Assembly: GCF_002165775.1 (NCBI RefSeq) | Contig: NZ_NDYP01000002.1 | Location: 186,001 to 250,000 of the forward strand | DNA from: Campylobacter concisus | GTDB taxonomy: Bacteria > Campylobacterota > Campylobacteria > Campylobacterales > Campylobacteraceae | Length of the DNA: 64,000 bases | Direction of reading: 5' to 3' | Shown here: positions 37,808-47,153 of the stretch, in pieces | Position numbering within the stretch: position 1 is the stretch's first letter | Layout: each line of letters begins with the position of its first letter | Position numbers and translations under genes: made by a program | The notes under the pieces: model-generated | Database searches by the model: none | Told to the model about the DNA's origin: nothing | What the model saw: only the letters and a program-made list of their open reading frames with translations

Positions 37808-38317
37808 ATGCAAAAAGTTGAGAAATTTTTTGATAAGGTTGGCGATATAGTCGGCTATATTTGCATGTTTGTTATGGCTTTGATGATAATAGACGTCTTT
37901 TTTAACGTTGTGGCAAGATATTTTTTCTCTTATGGAAATGTTGCATTTCAGGAGCTTGAGTGGCATTTTTTTGCTGTGATATTTTTGCTTGGTATGAGCT
38001 ATGCATTAAAAGAAGATGCGCACGTTAGAGTTGATATCTTTTATGCTAAATTTTCACCAAAAAATAAAGCTCTTGTAAATATGATAGGAACTGTTATTTT
38101 TGTAATCCCATTTGCACTTTTAGTTTCAAATTTATCGTTTGAATTTGTGAGTGATGCTTATACTTCAGCTGAAGCTAGTGCAGATCCAGGCGGTCTTACT
38201 CACAGATGGATCATAAAAGCACTTATTCCTTTTTCTTTTTATCTGCTTGTATTTTTTGCGATTGGCTTTTTTATAAGAAATTTTAATCTTTACAAAAAAG
38301 CTAAAAAGGGGGAATAA
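37808..38317 (+). CDS. dctQ: TRAP transporter small membrane subunit (DctQ-type)
   Basis: The 169-residue protein has four predicted membrane helices and the DctQ-type FQELEWHFFAVIFLLGMSYALKEDAHVRVD stretch, including the family's conserved E-W and H-V-R-V-D residues. It pairs with the large channel subunit in a tripartite carboxylate transporter. ATG 37808 is 7 bases after AAGG and is preferred over the upstream TTG at 37802. Confidence 0.9.
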   Translation: MQKVEKFFDKVGDIVGYICMFVMALMIIDVFFNVVARYFFSYGNVAFQELEWHFFAVIFLLGMSYALKEDAHVRVDIFYAKFSPKNKALVNMIGTVIFVIPFALLVSNLSFEFVSDAYTSAEASADPGGLTHRWIIKALIPFSFYLLVFFAIGFFIRNFNLYKKAKKGE

Positions 38318-39705
38318 TGGCTGGTTTGATAATGTTTATAGCTGCGCTTTTGATGCTAGGCATTGGCTTTCCAGTAGCCTTTACCTTTGGTGCGGTTTCG
38401 ATGATATTTGGAATGATTGGTAGTATTGTTGAGAGCATTGGAGACGGAGATGGTCTGCTTGGAAGTATCGAAGTTTTCAAAGATATGTTTAACTTCATGC
38501 CTTATAGAATTTTCTCTATCATGGAGAGTAGAATTTTTATAGCAGTTCCACTTTTTGTCTTTATGGGCGTTGTTCTTCAAAAGTCAAAACTAGCTGAGAG
38601 GCTACTTGAGAGCATGGGTATGCTTTTTGGAGAAATTCGCGGAGGCATTGCTATTAGCACTATCTTGGTTGGAGCACTTCTTGCAGCTTCAACTGGTGTT
38701 GTTGGTGCAAGTGTCGTTGCAATGGGCGTTATAAGCTTGCCTGTCATGCTAAAGTATAAATACGACCAAGCGCTAGGTTGTGGCACTATATGTGCCGCTG
38801 GTACTCTTGGACAGATCATTCCACCTTCTATCGTGCTGATTATCTTGGGTGATATATTTTCAGTGCCAGTTGGTGAGCTTTTTCATCAAGCCATCATCCC
38901 AGGACTCACACTAGTAGCAGTTTATATCATTTATATTTTGATTGTTGCTTATTTGAAACCAGATACTGCACCGGTAGTAAAAGATGAGAGCGGTGTTAGT
39001 AAATTTAAGCAGATCATGAGAGCACTAATCGCTATCTTTCCACCGCTTTTACTGGTTATTTGCGTATTGGGTTCTATATTTGCAGGTATCGCTACACCAA
39101 CTGAAAGTTCAGCTTTTGGCTGCGTCGGAGCCATTATTTTAGCTATTTTTTATAGGACATTTTCATTTTCTATGATAAAAGAGGCATTGGCTGAAAGCGT
39201 AAAAACCACAGCACTTGTCTTTGCCATACTTGTTGGTGCGACAGCCTTTTCTATGGTATTTAGTTACACTGGTGGCGATGAGATTGTTGAAAAATTTATG
39301 ACAAATTTGCCAGGCGAGAAGTGGGGCTTTATCATTTTTAGTATGGTTGTCATCTTTGTGCTTGGCTTTTTTATCGACTTTGTTGAAATTTCATACATTG
39401 TGCTTCCTATCTTGGTGCCAATAGCCGCAAAGCTTGGTATAAATCCAATTTATCTAGCAATCTTAGTTGCTATGAATTTACAAACTTCATTTTTGACGCC
39501 GCCATTTGGATTTAGCTTATTTTTCCTAAGATCAGTCGCACCAGCTGAGATAAAAACGACTGCTATTTATAAAGGTGTTGTGCCTTATATTTTTATTCAG
39601 CTTGCTGTACTTGTATTTTTCTGCGTCTTTCTAATGGAATTAAAGCCAATGCTTGATGCGAGCCACGGCGGATTATTAAACTTCTTACTCTCGCTTTTTA
39701 AATGA
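38317..39705 (+). CDS. dctM: TRAP transporter large permease subunit (DctM-type)
   Basis: DctM (462 residues) is the 12-helix sodium-driven channel of TRAP transporters. Family segments include IAVPLFVFMGVVLQKS, LLAASTGVVGASVVAMG, CAAGTLGQIIPPSIVLII and MNLQTSFLTPPFGFSLFFLR. It overlaps dctQ in TAATG. A DctP periplasmic binding protein is expected next to it but none is present in the window. The next gene is pycB, after a terminator. Confidence 0.93.
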   Translation: MAGLIMFIAALLMLGIGFPVAFTFGAVSMIFGMIGSIVESIGDGDGLLGSIEVFKDMFNFMPYRIFSIMESRIFIAVPLFVFMGVVLQKSKLAERLLESMGMLFGEIRGGIAISTILVGALLAASTGVVGASVVAMGVISLPVMLKYKYDQALGCGTICAAGTLGQIIPPSIVLIILGDIFSVPVGELFHQAIIPGLTLVAVYIIYILIVAYLKPDTAPVVKDESGVSKFKQIMRALIAIFPPLLLVICVLGSIFAGIATPTESSAFGCVGAIILAIFYRTFSFSMIKEALAESVKTTALVFAILVGATAFSMVFSYTGGDEIVEKFMTNLPGEKWGFIIFSMVVIFVLGFFIDFVEISYIVLPILVPIAAKLGINPIYLAILVAMNLQTSFLTPPFGFSLFFLRSVAPAEIKTTAIYKGVVPYIFIQLAVLVFFCVFLMELKPMLDASHGGLLNFLLSLFK

Positions 39706-39744
39706 TATAAAAGTTTTTGGTTGTAAAATACCAAAAAACAAGCA

Positions 39745-39782
39745 AAATGGCTAATTCGAGTTTCTAATCAATTTAGCCATTT
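39745..39782 (+). terminator. Hairpin between dctM and pycB
   Basis: AAATGGCTAA (39745-39754) pairs perfectly with TTAGCCATTT (39773-39782) across an 18-base loop and ends in T-rich DNA. It separates the transporter transcript from pycB. Confidence 0.55.
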
Positions 39783-39827
39783 TCTATGAATTCTTTAAAT
39801 AAATTTATAAAATTAATGAGGTGGGTG

Positions 39828-41630
39828 ATGGCGAAGAAATTTATCGATGTTATGGATACGACCTTTAGAGATGGCTTTCAGTCAGTTTATGGCGCCAGAG
39901 TGCTTATGAACGATTTTTTGCCTGCGCTTAAAGCGGCCAAAGAGGCTGGCATAGAGCATTTTGAATTTGGCGGAGGAGCGAGATTTCAAAGCCTTTATTT
40001 TTACCTAAATGAAGACGCTTTTGCGATGATGGATAAATTTAGAAGCATCGTAGGACCAAAAGCAAATCTTCAAACCCTAAGCAGGGGCGTAAATACCGTT
40101 ACACTTGATACTGGTAGCCGCGAGCTAATCGACCTTCACGCAAAGCTTTTCAAAAAACACGGAACCACCACCATTAGAAATTTTGACGCACTAAATGACG
40201 TTGAAAATTTAAAATATTCAGGCGAGAGGATCGCTCATCACGGATTAAAACACGAAGTTGTTGTTACGATGATGGATCTACCTAGTGGCTGTGTGGGAGC
40301 TCATGATGTTAAATTTTATGAGAAAATTTTAAGAGAAATTTTAGATGCAAATATCCCTTATCACAGCGTTTGCTTTAAAGACGCAAGTGGCACAAGCAGC
40401 CCACAAAAGGTCTATGAAACCATAAAAATGGCTAGAAAGCTGCTGCCAGAGAAAACTCACATCAGACTTCACACTCATGAAACCGCAGGCGTAAGTGTGG
40501 CTTGCTATCTTGCAGCGCTTGAAGCTGGCGTTGATGGCATAGATCTAGCCGCAAGCCCAGTAAGTGGTGGTACAAGTCAGCCAGATATCTTAACTATGCT
40601 TCACGCAGTAAAAGGCAAAAACTACGATCTTGGCGGACTTGACGTGGAGAAAATTTTAAAATATGAAAGCGTTTTGAATGATTGCTTAAAAGAGTATTTC
40701 TTACCACCTGAGGCCGTGCAAGTAAGCCCACTCATACCATTTTCGCCGATGCCTGGTGGCGCACTCACTGCAAATACCCAGATGATGAGAGATAACAACA
40801 TCTTAGATAAATTCCCAGAGGTCATCCTTGCGATGCGTGAAGTGGTGCAAAAGGGTGGATACGGTACTTCAGTGACCCCGGTTAGTCAGTTTTACTTCCA
40901 ACAAGCATTTAATAATGTGATGTTTGGCAAGTGGAAAAAGATCGCCGAGGGATACGGCAAAATGGTGCTTGGCTACTTTGGCAAGACCCCAGTTACGCCT
41001 GATAAAGAGATCATTAAGCTTGCAAGCGAGCAACTAGGGCTAAAACCAACTACAAAACACGCAGTTGATATAGCTGATAAAGATGAGAGTAAGTCGCTTG
41101 CTCATGTAAAAGAAATTCTAAAGCAAAACAATATAAAAACTACCGAAGAAAATATATTTATAGCAGCAGCTTGTAAAGAAAAAGGCATCGCGTTCTTAAA
41201 AGGCGAAGCTAAAGTAAATGTAAGAAAGATCGATCCAAATGCCAAGGCAAATGAGGGCAGACAAACTCAAAGCGGCAGATATAGTGTCGTCGTAAATGGC
41301 AGCCGATACAATGTCGAAGTAAGCGAAGGCTTTAACGATAGCATCCAAGTAAAATCAATCACTGAAGTTGAAGGTAAGAGCGTAAAAAGTGCCAAAAGTG
41401 CAGTAGCAGGCGCAACAGAAAATGACATCGTTGCTAGCTTACCGGGTGCTGTGCATAAAATTTTAGTGAGTCCTGGCGATCAAGTCAAAAAAGGGCAAGC
41501 TGTAGTCATGCTTGAAGCAATGAAGATGGAGATAGAGGTCAAAGCCCCAAAAGATGGTGTGATAGGCTCTATTGAAGTTAGCAAAGGTCAAAGCGTCGCG
41601 AACAATCAAGTGGTGGCTAAATTTAAATAA
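39828..41630 (+). CDS. pycB: Pyruvate/oxaloacetate carboxyltransferase with biotin domain (PycB)
   Basis: The 600-residue protein has an N-terminal carboxyltransferase barrel (DVMDTTFRDGFQSVYGAR, with metal-binding HTHETAGVS further on), a PycB/OadA middle domain and a C-terminal biotin carrier with EAMKME, Lys566 being biotinylated. In C. jejuni two-subunit pyruvate carboxylase (PycA + PycB) supplies oxaloacetate. PycA is not in this window. OadA of a sodium pump is the alternative, but no oadB/G is nearby. ATG 39828 follows GAGGTGGGTG; an earlier ATG (39786) has no ribosome site. Confidence 0.9.
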   Translation: MAKKFIDVMDTTFRDGFQSVYGARVLMNDFLPALKAAKEAGIEHFEFGGGARFQSLYFYLNEDAFAMMDKFRSIVGPKANLQTLSRGVNTVTLDTGSRELIDLHAKLFKKHGTTTIRNFDALNDVENLKYSGERIAHHGLKHEVVVTMMDLPSGCVGAHDVKFYEKILREILDANIPYHSVCFKDASGTSSPQKVYETIKMARKLLPEKTHIRLHTHETAGVSVACYLAALEAGVDGIDLAASPVSGGTSQPDILTMLHAVKGKNYDLGGLDVEKILKYESVLNDCLKEYFLPPEAVQVSPLIPFSPMPGGALTANTQMMRDNNILDKFPEVILAMREVVQKGGYGTSVTPVSQFYFQQAFNNVMFGKWKKIAEGYGKMVLGYFGKTPVTPDKEIIKLASEQLGLKPTTKHAVDIADKDESKSLAHVKEILKQNNIKTTEENIFIAAACKEKGIAFLKGEAKVNVRKIDPNAKANEGRQTQSGRYSVVVNGSRYNVEVSEGFNDSIQVKSITEVEGKSVKSAKSAVAGATENDIVASLPGAVHKILVSPGDQVKKGQAVVMLEAMKMEIEVKAPKDGVIGSIEVSKGQSVANNQVVAKFK

Positions 41631-41643
41631 ATTTGCCACTTTT
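41613..41643 (+). terminator. Terminator overlapping the pycB stop
   Basis: GTGGC-T-AAATTT pairs with AAATTT-GCCAC (11 pairs, one bulged T, AAAT loop) and is followed by TTTT. It covers the last pycB codons. Confidence 0.5.
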
Positions 41644-41734
41644 AAAAAGATAGTGTTAAGCGAAATTTGATTAACATTTTGATGACTTTTAGGTCAGAAT
41701 TTATAAAGAAATGAAAATTTTAAAAGGAAACAAC

Positions 41735-43312
41735 ATGATAAATAAGCTAGATGAGCTAGGTCTAAAAGAGATCAAAAAGATAAATCACAATCTAAGCTAT
41801 GATGAGCTTTTTGAGCTTGAAAAGGCAAACAACGAAGGCAGGGGTTCAAGCAACGGTACATTTATGGTTGATACGGGAATTTTTACTGGAAGAAGCCCAA
41901 AAGATAAGTACTTTGTAAAACAAGATCCGAGTCAAAAGTATATCGCTTGGGGTAAGATAAATCAGCCTATCACAAAAGAGCTTTTTGACAAGCTTCTTAA
42001 AAAAGCAAAAGAGCAGCTAAGCGGCAAGGAAATTTTTATCCAAGACGCATTTTGTGGAGCTAGCAAAAAGAGCCAAAAATCAGTCCGTTTTGTCACTGAA
42101 GTAGCGTGGCAAGCGCATTTTGTAAAAAATATGTTCATCCGCCCAAGCAAGGCAGAGCTAGCTAAATTTGAGCCTGATTTTGTAGTATATAACGCTTGTA
42201 AGACAAAAAATGATGATTACAAGGCTGATGGGCTACATTCAGAGGTCTTTGTCATCTTTAACGTCGAAGAAAATGTTGCAGTAATAGGTGGTACATGGTA
42301 CGGTGGTGAGATGAAAAAGGGCATTTTTTCTATGATGAACTACTGGTTGCCACTTGAAGGTAAACTAAGTATGCACTGCTCTGCAAACGTAGGTGAGAAG
42401 GGTGATACAGCGCTATTTTTTGGCCTATCAGGTACCGGCAAAACTACACTTTCAACTGATCCAAAACGTAAGCTAATAGGCGATGACGAGCACGGCTGGG
42501 ACGATGATGGCGTGTTTAACTTTGAGGGTGGCTGCTACGCAAAATGTATCAACCTTGATCCAAGTAGTGAGCCAGAAATTTACGCAGCGATCAGGCGTGA
42601 CGCGCTACTTGAAAATGTTGTAGCTGACGAAAATGGCGTGGTTGATTACAAAGATGGCTCAAAGACTGAAAATACACGCGTGAGCTATCCGATCTATCAC
42701 ATCGACAACTATGAACCAAGCTCAAGTGCCGGCCATCCAAAAAATATCATCTTTTTAAGTGCTGATGCTTTTGGCGTGCTTCCCCCAGTTGCAAAGCTTA
42801 CAAAAGAGCAGGCGATGTATTATTTCCTAAGTGGCTATACAGCAAAAGTTGCTGGCACAGAGCGCGGTATAACTGAGCCAGTCGCTACTTTTAGTGCTTG
42901 CTTTGGCGAGCCATTTATGCCACTTCACCCAACTGTTTATGCAAAACTACTAGGCGAGAAGATCGATAAACACGGCGTTAATGTCTATCTTGTAAATACA
43001 GGCTGGAGCGGTGGTGCTTACGGCGTTGGCAAGCGTATGAGCATAAAAGCAACTCGTGCTTGCATAAATGCGATCCTTGATGGCAGCATCACAAAATGCG
43101 AATTTGAAAATTTTGATAAATTTAACTTCGCTATCCCAAAAGAGCTTGATGGTGTCGAGACAAAACTGCTAAATCCAATAAACACATGGACAAATCCGGC
43201 TGAGTATAACGCTTCACGCGATAAACTTGCTAAAATGTTTGTTGAAAATTTCAAACGTTACGAAGATGTAAAAGAGGGCGTTGAGTACGCTAAAGCTGGT
43301 CCAAAAGCTTAA
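41735..43312 (+). CDS. pckA: Phosphoenolpyruvate carboxykinase (ATP)
   Basis: PckA (525 residues) converts oxaloacetate to PEP, the entry to gluconeogenesis in organisms that do not use sugars. The P-loop GLSGTGKTT is at about 229-237, with the metal/substrate segments [14 protein letters not shown] and [20 protein letters not shown] start at ATG 41735, 6 bases after AAAGGA; an ATG 24 bases earlier lacks such a site. Adjacent to pycB, it completes the pyruvate-oxaloacetate-PEP route. Confidence 0.96.
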   Translation: MINKLDELGLKEIKKINHNLSYDELFELEKANNEGRGSSNGTFMVDTGIFTGRSPKDKYFVKQDPSQKYIAWGKINQPITKELFDKLLKKAKEQLSGKEIFIQDAFCGASKKSQKSVRFVTEVAWQAHFVKNMFIRPSKAELAKFEPDFVVYNACKTKNDDYKADGLHSEVFVIFNVEENVAVIGGTWYGGEMKKGIFSMMNYWLPLEGKLSMHCSANVGEKGDTALFFGLSGTGKTTLSTDPKRKLIGDDEHGWDDDGVFNFEGGCYAKCINLDPSSEPEIYAAIRRDALLENVVADENGVVDYKDGSKTENTRVSYPIYHIDNYEPSSSAGHPKNIIFLSADAFGVLPPVAKLTKEQAMYYFLSGYTAKVAGTERGITEPVATFSACFGEPFMPLHPTVYAKLLGEKIDKHGVNVYLVNTGWSGGAYGVGKRMSIKATRACINAILDGSITKCEFENFDKFNFAIPKELDGVETKLLNPINTWTNPAEYNASRDKLAKMFVENFKRYEDVKEGVEYAKAGPKA

Positions 43313-43319
43313 TTTGTAT

Positions 43320-43357
43320 AGCCTTGCAAAGCTTCTTGCAAGGCTAGTCTTTTTATT
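43320..43357 (+). terminator. Rho-independent terminator of pckA
   Basis: AGCCTTGCAA (43320-43329) pairs with TTGCAAGGCT (43336-43345), a perfect 10-pair stem with a 6-base loop, followed by AGTCTTTTTATTT. Confidence 0.9.
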
Positions 43358-43630
43358 TGATATTTTTGATATGACTAAATTTAAAGTATCTCTCTTCTAA
43401 ATTCCAATCTCAAGTGTTACATTTGTAAATTTATTCTAGTAAGTAACAAAATATTAGATATTGCCAAATATATTAGTTACTAATAAAATTTTTCTATTAC
43501 ACTTAGCCTCTAGTTTTTCTTTTTGTGCTTGAACCAGTTATCAAATATCATTTATTGCGATGCTGTTTTTAAAATTTTTATAGGTTTGAGGAGGAGATAG
43601 ATCGCATAAATTTAGGGTAAAAAGAAAAAA
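43346..43630. other. Noncoding AT-rich gap between convergent pckA and dctA
   Basis: Apart from the two terminators at its edges I see no gene here. Frames are short and lack ribosome sites, and there is no tRNA-like or strongly structured stretch. Confidence 0.6.
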
Positions 43631-43650
43631 TAAGGGCAAAGTTGCCCTTA
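43631..43650 (-). terminator. Rho-independent terminator of dctA
   Basis: TAAGGGCAA and TTGCCCTTA make a perfect 9-pair stem with a 2-base centre. On the minus strand it is followed by TTTTTTCTTT. Confidence 0.85.
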
Positions 43651-43666
43651 TAGTTATAAATGTATA

Positions 43667-45022
43667 TTATGAGTGAAAGTGAAATTTCTCTGGATGATCT
43701 AGTGCGTATCTAAATTTATCCATATCGACTTTTTTATCCCAGATAGAAACTATCATGCAACCAACAGCGTTACCGCAGAGATTACCAACTGCACGCATTT
43801 CTGACATAAATTTATCAACGCCAAGTAGCACAGCCACGGTGACGACTGGTATGCCAGTGCTCGGAAGTGCGCTTAACGTGCCAGCAAGTACGACAAAGCC
43901 TGATCCTGTCACACCAACTGCGCCTTTACTTGTGATCATTAGTACGATTAGTATACTTATTAGATGCTCAAAGCTTAGCGGGATATTAAATGCTTGAGCT
44001 AGGAAGATAACGCTTAAGCTTAGATAGATGTTGGTGCAGTCAAGGTTAAATGAGTAACCAGTTGGAATGATAAGACCAACAGCACCTCTATTTATACCAG
44101 CTGATTCTAGCTTTTGCATAAGTGGCGCAAGAGCTGTTTCGCTCGAGCTTGTCGCAAAGACTACCAATACCTCTTTTGAAATAAAGCGCATAAATTTAAA
44201 GACATTGATTTTTGCAAAATAGCAAATAACGCCAAGTACCACAAAGATAAAAAAGCAGCTTGCAAGTGCCATAACAATCAAAAGTTCCATCATGCCAAGA
44301 AGCGTTCCGATACCAAATTTGCCGATTAGATAAGCCATAGCTGAAAATGCAGCCACTGGGCTAAAGAGCATAAGCCAGCTAAGAAGTTTTAAGACATAGT
44401 GCTGAATAAATTCAAGTGGCTTTAGGCAAGCTTGTTTTTTATCATGAGCTAGCAGCGAAAGTACGATGGCAACGATAATAGCCATGAAAAGTACTTGAAG
44501 TGTGTTTGATTTTATAAATGGATCAAGTATATGCACGTAAGGAAAAATGTCATCTACTGGCACTGCACCTCTTAAAAGATGAAGTGTATGTGCTACAAAT
44601 CCGCTATTTGCGTCCATATTTGCAGCTTGAGATGTAAATTTAGCTACGCTTGAGGCATCAAGCTGAGTGTAGTCAAGATTCATGCCATGTCCTGGACGAA
44701 GTGTCTCACCAAAGATGATACCAACAGCAAGCGCAAGTGTGCTAACTATCTCAAAATAGATAAATGCCTTTAATCCAATAGATCCAAGATCTTTTAAACT
44801 CTCAAGCCCAACGATACCTGAAACGATCGTTAAAAAGATGATAGGGCCGATTAAAATTTTAAGTGCTTTTATAAAATAATCAATACCTGGTTTGCTTGCT
44901 ATACCAAGCTCAGGTGCAACCATGCCAACGATAACGCCACCAACAATACCGATCACAACCCAAAAGGCAAGATTGGTAAATAATCTTACAGCAAGATTTC
45001 CTTGCTTTTTAGCATTATTCAT
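43667..45022 (-). CDS. dctA: C4-dicarboxylate/proton symporter DctA (DAACS family)
   Basis: The 451-residue protein has the GltPh-like layout of eight helices and two re-entrant hairpins. The first hairpin has the serine-rich SSSETALAPL, helix 7 has the NLDCTNIYLSLSVIF stretch (NMDGT-like), and the C-terminal region has NLCGNAVGCMIVSIWDKKVD. DctA takes up succinate, fumarate, malate or aspartate. The substrate is inferred from the family, and glutamate carriers are the alternative. It lies 12 bases after the cyclophilin gene in the same direction. Confidence 0.9.
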   Translation of the reverse strand: MNNAKKQGNLAVRLFTNLAFWVVIGIVGGVIVGMVAPELGIASKPGIDYFIKALKILIGPIIFLTIVSGIVGLESLKDLGSIGLKAFIYFEIVSTLALAVGIIFGETLRPGHGMNLDYTQLDASSVAKFTSQAANMDANSGFVAHTLHLLRGAVPVDDIFPYVHILDPFIKSNTLQVLFMAIIVAIVLSLLAHDKKQACLKPLEFIQHYVLKLLSWLMLFSPVAAFSAMAYLIGKFGIGTLLGMMELLIVMALASCFFIFVVLGVICYFAKINVFKFMRFISKEVLVVFATSSSETALAPLMQKLESAGINRGAVGLIIPTGYSFNLDCTNIYLSLSVIFLAQAFNIPLSFEHLISILIVLMITSKGAVGVTGSGFVVLAGTLSALPSTGIPVVTVAVLLGVDKFMSEMRAVGNLCGNAVGCMIVSIWDKKVDMDKFRYALDHPEKFHFHS

Positions 45023-45034
45023 AAATTTTCCCCT

Positions 45035-45529
45035 TTATAGGCTTTCTCTGATCTTAGCAGAGATAATCTTATCGCCTTGTCTTATAGCGTCAAGCACCTT
45101 TAGGCTCTCATCATCAACGCATTTTCCAAAGACTGTATGCACGCCGTCAAGATGAGGTTGTTTGCTGTGACAGATGAAAAACTGTGATCCGCCAGTATCA
45201 CGCCCTGCATGAGCCATACTTAGGCTACCGCGCTCGTGCTTTACCCCTTGCTTATCGCATTCGCATTTTATTCTCCAGCCAGGGCCGCCTGTACCTGTGC
45301 CATTTGGACAACCGCCTTGGATGACAAAATTTGGTATAACTCTGTGAAAATTTAGACCATTATAAAAGCCTGATTTTATCAAATGGACAAAATTTGCGAC
45401 AGCTTGTGGAGCTTCCTCGGCAAAAAGTTCAAGTCTGATCTCGCCTTTGTCTGTCTCTAAAACTGCAAATTTATCTTTTTTAAGCTCATCTAAATTTATG
45501 TCATAAACTTTTAATTCATCAAAACGCAT
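45035..45529 (-). CDS. ppiB: Cyclophilin-type peptidyl-prolyl cis-trans isomerase
   Basis: The 164-residue cyclophilin has [14 protein letters not shown] (catalytic Arg), GSQFFICH and [11 protein letters not shown], the three core motifs. Residues 1-25 form a polar extension and no signal peptide is seen, so it is probably cytoplasmic. It lies 11 bases downstream of yebC, a pairing I recall from C. jejuni. Confidence 0.95.
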   Translation of the reverse strand: MRFDELKVYDINLDELKKDKFAVLETDKGEIRLELFAEEAPQAVANFVHLIKSGFYNGLNFHRVIPNFVIQGGCPNGTGTGGPGWRIKCECDKQGVKHERGSLSMAHAGRDTGGSQFFICHSKQPHLDGVHTVFGKCVDDESLKVLDAIRQGDKIISAKIRESL

Positions 45530-45540
45530 GTATTTCCTTT

Positions 45541-46248
45541 TTATTCGATATTTGTATAAACTGCTTGAACGTCATCATCGTCTTCTAGCTTATCAAGAAG
45601 TCTCTCAACCTCAAGCATTTGCTCTTCGTCTAAATTTACAGCTTGGTTTGGTAGGTACTGAAGTGAAGCTTTTTTAACCACTAAATTTAGCTTCTCTATG
45701 CCCTCGTGAAGTGTGCCAAAATTTGCATAATCACCGTATACAAATAGCGTCTCATCGTCAGCCTCTATATCGCTTAGACCATAATCTATCAGCTCAAGCT
45801 CGATCTCTTCAATGTCTGCGCTTGGTTTTTCAAGCTCAAAAACGCTCTTTCTTGTAAACATAAAGCTAAGGCTGCCACTTGGTAAAATTTCTCCACCATT
45901 TTTGCTAAATATCGCTTTAACATTGGCAACCGTTCTTGTTGGATTGTCGGTCGCACACTCAACGATGATTTGCACGCCGTGAGCTGCTTTGCCGTCATAA
46001 AAAATAGTCTTAATATCGGCGCTATCTTTGCCATTTGCTCTTTTTATAGCTGCATCGATGTTATCTTTTGGCATATTTTCAGCTTTTGCCGCTGCGATAG
46101 CTGCGCGAAGTTTAGGGTTCATATCTGGATCACAACCACCATCTTTTGCGGCTACTGTTATAGCTTTTGCAAGTTTTGGAAATACCTTGCTCATCTTATC
46201 CCATCTAGCTTCTTTTGCGGCTCTTCGGTACTCAAATGCTCGTCCCAT
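45541..46248 (-). CDS. yebC: YebC/PmpR-family regulatory protein
   Basis: The 235-residue protein starts [21 protein letters not shown], a variant of the GHSKW opening seen in many epsilonproteobacteria, and carries [25 protein letters not shown] and [14 protein letters not shown]. The family was named for transcription control. Some members help ribosomes through proline stretches. The acidic C-terminus ([13 protein letters not shown]) is conserved in the family. Confidence 0.95.
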   Translation of the reverse strand: MGRAFEYRRAAKEARWDKMSKVFPKLAKAITVAAKDGGCDPDMNPKLRAAIAAAKAENMPKDNIDAAIKRANGKDSADIKTIFYDGKAAHGVQIIVECATDNPTRTVANVKAIFSKNGGEILPSGSLSFMFTRKSVFELEKPSADIEEIELELIDYGLSDIEADDETLFVYGDYANFGTLHEGIEKLNLVVKKASLQYLPNQAVNLDEEQMLEVERLLDKLEDDDDVQAVYTNIE

Positions 46249-46275
46249 AAATATCCTTAAATAAATTTTTTACGG

Positions 46276-46281
46276 ATTATA
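46276..46281 (-). promoter_or_regulatory. -10 element of yebC
   Basis: TATAAT on the minus strand (TAGTTATAATCCG) lies 27 bases before the yebC ATG, which also has AAGGA. Confidence 0.6.
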
Positions 46282-46385
46282 ACTAAAAAAATTTTATACT
46301 TTTTTAAAACATTTTTAGTTTGCCAGCCAAAGCGCCTAATTTGTAAATTTAAAAAAATATTTGGTAAAAATTTAAGCTAAAGGCA

Positions 46386-46391
46386 TATAAT
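46386..46391 (+). promoter_or_regulatory. -10 element very close to the GNAT start codon
   Basis: TATAAT ends 6 bases before the ATG at 46398. A transcript starting at the usual distance would begin at or next to that ATG, and no ribosome site is seen. Confidence 0.55.
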
Positions 46392-46397
46392 CAAGCC

Positions 46398-46952
46398 ATG
46401 ATAAAAAATGCTCAAAAACAAGATGCAAAAATCTGCATAAAACTACTAAATTTAGCGATGGAAGATATCGCCTACAAGCTAAGTGGTTACGATGATCCTA
46501 TTAAAAGTAATGAAATTTTAGAAATTTTTTTCAAAAGTGAGACAAATAGACTAAGCTATAAAAATGTCTTTGTTTATAAACATAATGAGGAAATTATCGC
46601 TGCTATGTGTGTATATTTTGGTGGCGACGCGGAACAACTTGATATAGAAATTTTGCAGCATTTAAAGGCGCTTGGCAAAGACGCCCAGGTAGAAAAAGAG
46701 TGTTTTGATGATGAGTTTTATATAGATAGTATCGCTGTTGATGAAAATTTTAGAGGCCAAGGGCTTGCAAAAGAGCTCATAAGGTATTCATTTGTCAAGG
46801 CAAAAGAACTAGGGCATAAAAAGGTTTCATTAATAGTAGATACAAATAAGCCAAAAGTTCGTAAATTTTACGAGAGTTTGGGCTTTAAATTTAATGTCAA
46901 GAAAATTGTAAATTTACATGAATACGACCATATGATAAAGGAGATAATATGA
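46398..46952 (+). CDS. GNAT-family N-acetyltransferase
   Basis: The 184-residue protein has the acetyl-CoA motif A (IAVDENFRGQGLAKELI, with RGQGLA) and the C-terminal NKPKVRKFYESLGF typical of GNAT enzymes acting on amines or protein N-termini. The substrate is unknown. The stop overlaps the copper chaperone start by 4 bases, so it leads the copper operon. The start has TATAAT just upstream and no ribosome site, suggesting a leaderless message. Confidence 0.88.
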   Translation: MIKNAQKQDAKICIKLLNLAMEDIAYKLSGYDDPIKSNEILEIFFKSETNRLSYKNVFVYKHNEEIIAAMCVYFGGDAEQLDIEILQHLKALGKDAQVEKECFDDEFYIDSIAVDENFRGQGLAKELIRYSFVKAKELGHKKVSLIVDTNKPKVRKFYESLGFKFNVKKIVNLHEYDHMIKEII

Positions 46953-47152
46953 AAACATTTGAAGCAAACAATATCCACTGCCAAAACTGCGCAAACACTA
47001 TAAAAAACGCACTTGAAGATGACTTTGGCAAGATAGAAGTTGATCTTAGCAAAGAGCCAAGACAAGTTAGGGTTGATCTTAAAGATAGTGAAGTTGAAAA
47101 ATTTAAATCTGAAATGGCTGATCTTGGATTTGACGTTATAAAGGAGCTTTGA
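46949..47152 (+). CDS. copZ: CopZ-like copper chaperone (HMA domain)
   Basis: The 67-residue single HMA domain has CQNC in the first loop (NNIHCQNCANTIKNAL), the copper(I)-binding CxxC. It would ferry copper to the ATPase encoded one base after its stop. The overlap with the GNAT gene (ATGA) implies coupled translation. The length is typical of CopZ/Atx1. Confidence 0.93.
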   Translation: MKTFEANNIHCQNCANTIKNALEDDFGKIEVDLSKEPRQVRVDLKDSEVEKFKSEMADLGFDVIKEL

Positions 47153-47153
47153 T

